A stretch of 64,000 nt of DNA. Source: JACKII01 sp965222315 (GTDB lineage: Bacteria > Pseudomonadota > Alphaproteobacteria > Bin95). Below are positions 52,714 to 59,646 of this stretch, piece after piece (the stretch's first letter is position 1; each line of letters begins with the position of its first letter). The notes below the pieces were generated by a model. It had not been told where the DNA came from. It saw only the letters and a program-made list of their open reading frames with translations, and did no database searches. The position numbers and the translations under genes were made by a program. Where the stretch lies: assembly GCA_965222315.1 (NCBI GenBank), contig OZ244951.1, positions 1,922,001 to 1,986,000 of the forward strand, written 5' to 3'.

Positions 52714-54288
52714 ATGGCCAGTGGAATGGCATCGGGCGTGAAACCGGGGCACCGGGCGCGGCTGCGGCAGCGGTTCCTGGCAGGCGGCCCGCGCGCCTTC
52801 CTCGACCATGAGGTGCTGGAGATGCTGCTGGCGCAGGTGGACCAGCGGCGGGATACCAAGCCGCGCGCCTACAGCCTGATTGACGCCTTTGCTGGGGAGC
52901 AGGCGCTGGCGGAAGCCGAGCGCCCGAAGCTGGGCGGCAAGCTGGCGGGCGTGCTGTTGCAACCGCCGGAGCGGCTGGCCGACGGCCGGGTGGCTGGGAT
53001 TGGGCCTGCCATGGCGCTGCATCTGGCAGCCGTGCGCTCGGCGGCGGCCAGGATGGCGGAGGCGGCGCTGATGAGCGCGCCGGTGCTGGGCAATTGGGAA
53101 GCGGTGGTCGCCTACAGCAACCTGCGGTTTGGGGCGGAGACCGGGCACTGGACCCATGTGCTGTTCCTGGACTTCCGCCACCGGCTGATGCGGGAGCCTG
53201 CTGCCTTCGCGCCTGAGACGTCAGCGGGAGACTTCGCCCGGGAGGTGGTGTCGGCGGCGCTGCGGCGGGCGGCGTCCGGCCTGATCGTGATCCGCTATGA
53301 CCCGGACCGTCCCGCCTCGCCCCGGCCGCTGGATTTCGAGCAGGCGGACAGGCTGAAAACAGCGGGCGCAGCCAATGCGGTGACGTTGCACGACTTCATG
53401 CTGGTGTCGCCTGCCGGACATTTGAGCCTGCGCAGCATGGGCCTGCTGGAGGTGTCGCCGGACTATGTGGCTGAGCCCGCGGGCGGGCCGGAAGCGGTGG
53501 CGGATGATCCTGCAGGCTGGTTCGCCGAAGCGGGAGAGAGCCTGGATCAGTTGCAGCGCAGGGCGGAGGCGGAGGGGCCGGACTGGCTCGACGATGCAGG
53601 CTTGCTGGCGCTGCTGCTGCGGCGGGCGGTCGGGGACGCTGCGCGCGCGGCTTTTGCCGGGCGGTTGCTGGCCAGATTCGGCAGTCTGGGCCGTGTGGTG
53701 GCCGCGCCGCTGGAGGAACTGGCTGACGCCGTGCATGATCTGCCGGAAGAAGGCAGGCCCGATGCGCCGGAAGTGCTGGCAGTGCATTTGGGGGTGATCG
53801 GGGAGGCGGCGGCCCGGCTGCTGCGGGGGCAGGTGCTGGGCGGGCCGCTGCTGGACGATTTGCCGAGCCTGGTGCGTTATTGCCGCGCCGCGCTCGGGTA
53901 TGACGAGGTGGAGCAGTTCCGGCTTCTGTTTCTGGACAAGAAGCACCGCCTGATCTGGGACGAGATCGCGGCGCGGGGCACCGTCAACCATGCGCCGGTG
54001 CAGCCCAGGGAGATCACGGCAAGGGCCTTGCGGCTGAAAGCGCCGGCCCTGGTGCTGGTGCATAACCACCCGACGGGCGACGCGGAGCCCAGCCGTGCCG
54101 ATATCGACATGACGCGCCAGATCGTGGAGGCTTGCGGCGTGGCCGGCGTGCAAGTGCTGGATCATTTGATTGTCGCCGAAGCAGGCCATACAAGTTTGGC
54201 TGAAGGCGGCTTGCTGCCGGGCCTGAGCAAAGGCACGGCGAAACCGCAACGGCGGCAACGACGGCGCACCGCGAACGCGCGCGTATGA
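52714..54288 (+). CDS. Tandem RadC/MPN fusion, first unit lacking metal ligands
   Basis: 524 aa from ATG 52714 (MASGMASGVKPG), preceded by AGGGAAG. RadC is normally about 220 aa; here two lie in one chain. Unit 1 (about 10-250) has the RadC N-terminus GHRARLRQRFLAGGPRAFLDHEVLEMLL, the helix-hairpin-helix segment (VAGIGPAMALHLAAVRS) and a beta core ending FMLVSPAGHLSLRSMGLL, but the JAMM position reads VIRYDPDRPASPR: both His are gone. Unit 2 (about 285-505) has a shorter helical part and an intact JAMM, VHNHPTGDAEPSRADID (His450, His452, Ser460, Asp463), with catalytic-core strands RLLFLDKKHRLI and GTVNHAPVQPREI. A basic tail follows (QRRQRRR). RadC function is unsettled. The next gene starts 10 bp later. 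Confidence 0.88.
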   Translation: MASGMASGVKPGHRARLRQRFLAGGPRAFLDHEVLEMLLAQVDQRRDTKPRAYSLIDAFAGEQALAEAERPKLGGKLAGVLLQPPERLADGRVAGIGPAMALHLAAVRSAAARMAEAALMSAPVLGNWEAVVAYSNLRFGAETGHWTHVLFLDFRHRLMREPAAFAPETSAGDFAREVVSAALRRAASGLIVIRYDPDRPASPRPLDFEQADRLKTAGAANAVTLHDFMLVSPAGHLSLRSMGLLEVSPDYVAEPAGGPEAVADDPAGWFAEAGESLDQLQRRAEAEGPDWLDDAGLLALLLRRAVGDAARAAFAGRLLARFGSLGRVVAAPLEELADAVHDLPEEGRPDAPEVLAVHLGVIGEAAARLLRGQVLGGPLLDDLPSLVRYCRAALGYDEVEQFRLLFLDKKHRLIWDEIAARGTVNHAPVQPREITARALRLKAPALVLVHNHPTGDAEPSRADIDMTRQIVEACGVAGVQVLDHLIVAEAGHTSLAEGGLLPGLSKGTAKPQRRQRRRTANARV

Positions 54289-54298
54289 GGAAGCGGAC

Positions 54299-55264
54299 AT
54301 GAACGACACGGTAGCGGGCTGGGAATTGGTCTCGGATGAGATGAAGGCGGCGCTCGCCAAGGGCGCGGAGATGGCCGGCGGCGCTGCGGTGGATGCCAGC
54401 GGCGGCGTTGAAGAGCTGCGCCGGAAATATTCCAAGGACCGGGTCTATTGGAATGAGGTCAAGCCGGACCTAGCCGCCGTCGAGGATTTCGCCGTGCCGG
54501 GGCCTGGCGGGGCCGTTCCGGTCCGGCTCTATAGGCCCAGCGCGAAGCCCGGCCTGCCGGTGATGCTGTTCGCCCATGGTGGTGGCTATGTGGTGGGCTC
54601 TTTGGACAGCCATGACCGCATCTGCCGCCTGATTGCGGAGCGCAGCGGCGCAGCCGTGCTGGCCGTGGATTACCGGCTGGCGCCGGAGCACAAATTTCCA
54701 GCGGCGGTCGAGGACCTGGAGGCGGCGTTAAGCTGGCTGAAGGCGGCAGGTGCGGCCCGCGGGCTGGACCCGGCCCGTGTTGCGATCGGCGGCGATTCGG
54801 CCGGCGGAAACCTGGCGCTGGCGGTCGCGCTCTCGCGGAAAGCGGCGGGCGACTACCCGTTCAAGGGCCTGGCGCTGATCTATGGAGTGTACGACAACGC
54901 CGATACGCCGTCCCGCCAGCAGTTCGGCGGGGAGGCGTTCAGCCTGCCGATGACGGCCATGACCTTCTTCGACAAGGCCTATAGCCGGGATGCGGCGGAC
55001 GATGACAACCCGTTCCGTCACCCGGCCAAGGCCGTGGACTTTTCCGGCCTGCCGCCGTGCCTGGTTAGTGCGGCGGGGTGCGATCCGCTGCGGGACGATT
55101 CGCGCAATATTGTGCCGAAGCTGGAGGCGGCGGGCGTCGCGGTGGACTTCGAGGAGGTGCCCGGCGTGCTGCATGGCTATCTGCACATGAGCCGGATGCT
55201 GCCTGCTGCCGACCGGACGGTAAGCCGTGTGGCGGAAGCCGTGCGGGAATGGCTTGCGCCCTGA
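54299..55264 (+). CDS. Alpha/beta hydrolase, HSL-type acetyl esterase
   Basis: 321-aa hormone-sensitive-lipase-family esterase. HGGGYVVGSLDSHDRI oxyanion motif, nucleophile Ser in GGDSAGGNLALA, DYRLAPEHKFPAAVEDLEAAL, catalytic Asp in SAAGCDPLRDD and His in GVLHGYLHM. Acts on short acyl esters or plant-derived esters. It begins 10 bp after the RadC fusion, so they may share a transcript, though the functions are unrelated. Confidence 0.92.
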   Translation: MNDTVAGWELVSDEMKAALAKGAEMAGGAAVDASGGVEELRRKYSKDRVYWNEVKPDLAAVEDFAVPGPGGAVPVRLYRPSAKPGLPVMLFAHGGGYVVGSLDSHDRICRLIAERSGAAVLAVDYRLAPEHKFPAAVEDLEAALSWLKAAGAARGLDPARVAIGGDSAGGNLALAVALSRKAAGDYPFKGLALIYGVYDNADTPSRQQFGGEAFSLPMTAMTFFDKAYSRDAADDDNPFRHPAKAVDFSGLPPCLVSAAGCDPLRDDSRNIVPKLEAAGVAVDFEEVPGVLHGYLHMSRMLPAADRTVSRVAEAVREWLAP

Positions 55265-55281
55265 GCCACGCGGACAGGCCC

Positions 55282-55644
55282 ATGACCTATGACGAGTATA
55301 ACGCCTTTTGCGGGAGCCTGCCCGCGGCGACCTACGTGCAGCAATGGGGCGGGGCGCATGTCTGGAAGGTCGGGGGCAAGATGTTCGCCATTGGCGGCTG
55401 GCGGGACGACTACCCCGCCATCACCTTCAAGGCGGGCGAGATCGGCTATGAAGTCCTGAAGGACCAGCCGGGCTTCCGGCCTGCACCCTACCTCGCGAGC
55501 CGGGGGATGAAATGGATCCAGCACTACACGCAGCCCGGCCCCTCGGATGAAGAAATGCGGGACCATATCCGGCATTCCTACGACCTAGTGATCCAGGGCT
55601 TGAGCAAGAAAAAGCGGCGGGAGTTGGGGCTGCTGGCAGAGTAA
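55282..55644 (+). CDS. MmcQ/YjbR-family protein
   Basis: 120 aa from ATG 55282 (MTYDEYNAFCGSLPAATYVQQWGGAHVWKVGGKMFAIGGW). CyaY-like fold family; LKDQPGFRPAPYLASRGMKWIQH and IRHSYDLVIQGLSKKKRRELGL are its usual C-terminal elements. Function in most bacteria is unknown, with DNA-binding suggested. It lies 17 bp after the esterase gene and may be cotranscribed with it; longer open frame upstream overlaps that gene and is not used. Confidence 0.85.
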   Translation: MTYDEYNAFCGSLPAATYVQQWGGAHVWKVGGKMFAIGGWRDDYPAITFKAGEIGYEVLKDQPGFRPAPYLASRGMKWIQHYTQPGPSDEEMRDHIRHSYDLVIQGLSKKKRRELGLLAE

Positions 55645-55781
55645 GCCGTTCCGGCGTTTGTCAGTTAACACTGTAACCCGTGCGGCTCTGACGCTCCACA
55701 AGGAGGCAGTGCTGTATTATACTTTCGTCCTGACAATAGATGAACCGGCCCCATTGCGGGCGAAGTAACGGGAACGCGGAC

Positions 55782-57431
55782 ATGGCACCTGATACCCTGA
55801 CACAAGAGAAGAGCGCAACTGATCCGGCTTCCGGCCTGGACCATGACGCCATCATTATCGGCGCGGGCATCTCCGGCCTCTACCAATTGCTGCGGTTGCG
55901 CGACCACCTGGGCATGAATGTGCAGGTGTTTGAGATGGGAACCGGCATTGGCGGTACCTGGTACTGGAACCGCTACCCGGGATGCCGGTTCGACTCGGAG
56001 AGCTATTCCTACGGCTTTTCCTTTAGCCAGGAGGTGCTGGACGAGTGGGACTGGACCGAGCACTTCGCGCCGCAGCCGGAGACTGAAAAGTACTTGAACT
56101 ATGTGGCCGACAAGTTCGACCTGCGCCGCAACATCCGTTGTTCGGCGAAGGTGACGGCGGCCCACTATCAGGAAGACAGCCAGTCATGGAAGGTGACGCT
56201 GGAAAGCGGTGAGACCTTTACCAGCCGTCTGCTGATCACCGCGGTGGGGCCGCTGTCGGCGCCGACCTATCCGGCGATCGAAGGGCGGGATTCCTACAAA
56301 GGGGAGGCCTATCACACCGGCCTCTGGCCGAAGCATGATGTGTCGTTTGAAGGCAAGCGCGTTGCCGTGATCGGCACGGGCGCGACCGGCGTGCAGGCCA
56401 TCACGGAGATCGCCAAGACCGCCAAACACCTGACCGTCTTCCAGCGCCGCCCGAACTGGTGCAAGCCGCTGCGCAACAAGCGGATCAGCAAGGAAGAGAT
56501 GGAGGATATCCGCAAGCAGTACCCGGAGATCTTCCGCCGCTGCCAGGAAAGCGCGACCTGCTTCCTGCACACGCCCGACCTGCGCAAGACGTTCGACGTG
56601 CCGCCGGAGGAACGCGAGGCGTTCTGGGAGCAGCAGTATAACGCGCCCGGCTTCTCCATGTGGGTCGGCGGCTTCCGGGACATGATGACGAACAAGGCCG
56701 CAAACGACGAGGTCTCCCAGTTTGTCGCCAACAAGATCCGCGAGCGGGTGAAAGACCCGAAAGTCGCTGAATTGCTGGTGCCCGACGATCATGGCTTCGG
56801 CACTAGGCGCGTGCCGCAGGAAAGCGGCTACTACGAGGTGTTCAACCAGGACAATGTCGAACTGGTCTCGATCCTGGACAATCCGATTGAGCGGATCACG
56901 GAAAACGGGCTCGAAATGCCGGACCGCAGCTTCGAGTTCGATATGATCGTCTACGCCACCGGCTTCGATGCAATCACGGGCGCTTTCGACCGGATCGACA
57001 TTCGCGGTAAAGGCGGGGAGGCGCTGAAGGACAAGTGGCGGCGCGCGCTGGAGACGTTCCTCGGCATGATGGTGGAGGACTTCCCCAACATGTTCATGCT
57101 GGTCGGACCGCACACGGCGCTGGGCAATATTCCGCGCTCCATCGAGTACGCGGTGGACTGGGTGACCGGCGCGGTGCGGTTCATGAACGAGCATGACTAC
57201 ACCTTCGCCGAGCCGGCCAGAGCCGCCGTGGAGGACTGGACCGACTTCGTTATTGAGGGCAACCAGGGGCTGCTGTCGAACGAGGTCGATAGCTGGATGA
57301 CGGGCATCAACCGCAACGTTGAAGGCAAGCAGACCCGCATCGTCGCCCGCTACAGCGGCAGCGCGCCGGTGTTCCGGGAGAAGGCGAACGCTATCGCCGA
57401 GGGTGGCTACAAGGAAGTGACTTTCCGGTAG
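55782..57431 (+). CDS. Flavin-dependent monooxygenase, Baeyer-Villiger-like
   Basis: 549 aa from ATG 55782 (MAPDTLTQEKS). FAD motif IIGAGISGLYQLLRLR, GGTWYWNRYPGCRFDSESYSYGFSFSQE, the BVMO-type fingerprint around YKGEAYHTGLWP and NADPH motif VAVIGTGATGVQAI. DMIVYATGFDAITGAFDRIDI and FLMLVGPHTALGN-type FMLVGPHTALGN near the end. Similar to cyclohexanone and phenylacetone monooxygenases, which insert oxygen next to ketones. Substrate is unknown. Converges with the GMC oxidoreductase at 57892. Confidence 0.92.
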   Translation: MAPDTLTQEKSATDPASGLDHDAIIIGAGISGLYQLLRLRDHLGMNVQVFEMGTGIGGTWYWNRYPGCRFDSESYSYGFSFSQEVLDEWDWTEHFAPQPETEKYLNYVADKFDLRRNIRCSAKVTAAHYQEDSQSWKVTLESGETFTSRLLITAVGPLSAPTYPAIEGRDSYKGEAYHTGLWPKHDVSFEGKRVAVIGTGATGVQAITEIAKTAKHLTVFQRRPNWCKPLRNKRISKEEMEDIRKQYPEIFRRCQESATCFLHTPDLRKTFDVPPEEREAFWEQQYNAPGFSMWVGGFRDMMTNKAANDEVSQFVANKIRERVKDPKVAELLVPDDHGFGTRRVPQESGYYEVFNQDNVELVSILDNPIERITENGLEMPDRSFEFDMIVYATGFDAITGAFDRIDIRGKGGEALKDKWRRALETFLGMMVEDFPNMFMLVGPHTALGNIPRSIEYAVDWVTGAVRFMNEHDYTFAEPARAAVEDWTDFVIEGNQGLLSNEVDSWMTGINRNVEGKQTRIVARYSGSAPVFREKANAIAEGGYKEVTFR

Positions 57432-57891
57432 GCGCGGGGGGATGCGCGCCTGTTCCGAGCGGAAATAGCCATCGCCGAACTTAGAAACCAGCCTCCCAGG
57501 CCGAGCCTAAGGCGAATGCCGGGGCCCAGCGTTTAGAGGCTTCCCGGCATCTTCCAGGAACAACTGGACCCCGGACCAGCTCTGATGAGCCGTCCGGGGA
57601 GATAAAAGCGGCTGCCAACTGCGGTGGCCTTGTTTCCGTTGAAGATGACTTTGTTCCAGTTGTGCCCTGGTGGATGCGGCCCCATATCGCCGGTGACGAG
57701 ACTCCGGCAGCGTAATTTGGACTGACGGCAGCGCCTCTACATCGGATCTACACTTCATCTACATAGTATAAACCCGGCATCTACATATTCGCCCCAAAAT
57801 GTAGAGTTTTGTAGATGAATGTAGACAAATGTAGATGTTTTTTCTCTATCGCTCAAAATACGGTAATAAAATAGTGTTTTGGCCGGCCGGG
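57432..57891. other. Convergent intergenic region with phased hexamer array
   Basis: About 460 bp between two gene ends, so no promoter is needed, yet it is unusually structured. 57432-57735 shows no gene or clear repeat. From 57736 a phased TCTACA/TGTAGA array begins. A possible 83-codon minus frame (57507-57758) has no family resemblance and is not called. Confidence 0.5.
57736..57835. repeat. Phased array of TCTACA and TGTAGA hexamers
   Basis: TCTACA at 57736, 57747, 57758 and 57780 (11, 11 and 22 bp apart), then its complement TGTAGA at 57800, 57810, 57820 and 57830 (10 bp apart). The two blocks are inverted around 57790. On the plus strand six T follow (57838-57843). Confidence 0.85.
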
Positions 57892-59496
57892 CTACCCTCG
57901 CGCGTCGGCCAGGATCAGGTCGGCGGCTTTTTCGGCGATCATGATGGTGGGGGCGTTGGTGTTGCCGCAGACCACCATGGGCATGGCGCTGGCGTCGATG
58001 ACGCGCAGGCCCTGCATGCCGCGCACCCGCAGCGACAGGTCGGTGACGGCTTTTGCATCACCGTCCGGACCCATGCGGCAGGAGGAGGCCGGGTGCCAGT
58101 TGCTGGCGCCGGTTTCCCGGGCGTAATCGGCCCATTCGCTTTCCGACTGCACGTCCTTGCCTGGCGCCATTTCGTGGTCGTAATAGGGCTGCATGGGGGC
58201 GGTTTCCATCACCTCGCGGCAGTATTTCATGGCGAGGATGGCGGTTTGCAGGTCGTTCTCCGTACCCAGCACATTGGTAAAGATGGCTGGGTCCTCGAAC
58301 GGGTCGGCGCTCTTCGCGTGGACGGAGCCGCGGCTTTCCAGGCGCAGCAGGGTCGGGCCGAGGGTGACGCCCGGCTGCTTGTGCAGCCGACGGTCCCGCA
58401 GCGAGTCGTATGTGCCGGGGAAGAACTGGATCTGCACGTCCGGCGACTCCAGCTCCGGCCGGGTGCGGAAGAAGGCATTGATCGGGTTGGTCGGGCTGGT
58501 GAGCACGCCGCGGCGGGCGAAGATATACTTCAAGCCCTCGCCTAGTGCGGTCAGGCCATGCACCCGCTCGTTGTAGGTGCCGGGCTTGCCCTTGAGCCGC
58601 CACTTCATGCGGAAGACCTGGTGGTCCTGCAGGCCGTTGCCGACGCCCGGCAGATGATGGACGGGCTCGATGCCGATGCTCTTCAGGTGCTCCGCATCGC
58701 CGACGCCGGAAAGCTCCAGCAGTTGGGGCGAGCCGTAGGCGCCGCCGCTGATGATGACCTCGCGGGTGGCCCGGGCCTCCTTCGCCTGGCCGTTCTGGAT
58801 ATAGGCGTAGCCGACGGCGCGCTTGCCCTCGAACAGTACCCGGTGACCGCGGGCGTTGGTCTCCACCTGCAGGTTGGGCCGGCTGCGGACGGGTTTCAGG
58901 TAGGCGCGGGCCGTGCTGTTGCGGCGGCCGCCGCCGGTGGTGGTCTGGGTGAGGCCGATGCCTTCCTGCACTGCCCCGTTGAAGTCATTGTTGAGCGGCA
59001 TGCCGGCTTCCTGCCCGGCCTTCAGGAAAGCCTCGTAGACGGGCGGCACATCGCGCAGGTCGCTGACGTTCAGGGGACCGCCCGCGCCGTGGAACTCGTT
59101 CGCGCCGCGCTCGTTATTCTCCGCCTTGCGGAAGTATGGCAGCACCTCCTCGTACGACCAGCCGCGGCAGCCCATCTGCGCCCAGAGGTCGTAGTCCTGG
59201 TGCTGGCCGCGCATGTAGACCATGCCGTTGATGGAGGACGAGCCGCCCAGCACCTTGCCCCGCGCGAGGTAGTCCAGCTTGTTGTTGGCGTTTGGCTCCG
59301 GCACGCTGTCGAAGCACCAGTTGACGGCGCGGTTGGTCAGGTTCTTGCCGTAGCCGATGGGGATGTGAATCCAGAGGTTCTTGTCCTCCGGCCCCGCCTC
59401 CAGCAGCAGTACTCTGTTCTTTGGATCGGCGGAGAGCCGGTTGGCCAGCACGCAGCCTGCCGACCCTGCGCCGACGATGATATAGTCAAATTCCAT
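57892..59496 (-). CDS. GMC-family oxidoreductase
   Basis: 534-aa FAD-dependent alcohol/choline dehydrogenase. IIVGAGSAGCVLANRLS at the start, LARGKVLGGSSSINGMVYMRGQ (GMC signature 1), GAYGSPQLLELSGVGD (signature 2) and the active-site pair in GASNWHPASSCRMG with the catalytic His. The ligand pocket resembles AlkJ-type medium-chain alcohol dehydrogenases and choline dehydrogenases. It is not in a bet operon. Start ATG 59496 gives the conserved N-terminus. Confidence 0.93.
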   Translation of the reverse strand: MEFDYIIVGAGSAGCVLANRLSADPKNRVLLLEAGPEDKNLWIHIPIGYGKNLTNRAVNWCFDSVPEPNANNKLDYLARGKVLGGSSSINGMVYMRGQHQDYDLWAQMGCRGWSYEEVLPYFRKAENNERGANEFHGAGGPLNVSDLRDVPPVYEAFLKAGQEAGMPLNNDFNGAVQEGIGLTQTTTGGGRRNSTARAYLKPVRSRPNLQVETNARGHRVLFEGKRAVGYAYIQNGQAKEARATREVIISGGAYGSPQLLELSGVGDAEHLKSIGIEPVHHLPGVGNGLQDHQVFRMKWRLKGKPGTYNERVHGLTALGEGLKYIFARRGVLTSPTNPINAFFRTRPELESPDVQIQFFPGTYDSLRDRRLHKQPGVTLGPTLLRLESRGSVHAKSADPFEDPAIFTNVLGTENDLQTAILAMKYCREVMETAPMQPYYDHEMAPGKDVQSESEWADYARETGASNWHPASSCRMGPDGDAKAVTDLSLRVRGMQGLRVIDASAMPMVVCGNTNAPTIMIAEKAADLILADARG

Positions 59497-59646
59497 GGGA
59501 TTTTCCGGGGCGTTTCATTGTTGCCATGATAGTGCGGGGGTGCTGGCGCTTGCGTCAATCGCTGGGTTCGCGGGAAGGAGCATCGCGTGAGTGACGCAGG
59601 CCTTAATAGCGATTGCCGGTGACCGGGTATGTGCCCTTTATAGGGC

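Noticed and set aside
57507..57758. 83-codon minus-strand frame near the phased array
   Set aside because: No ribosome site or recognisable family; composition like non-coding DNA.
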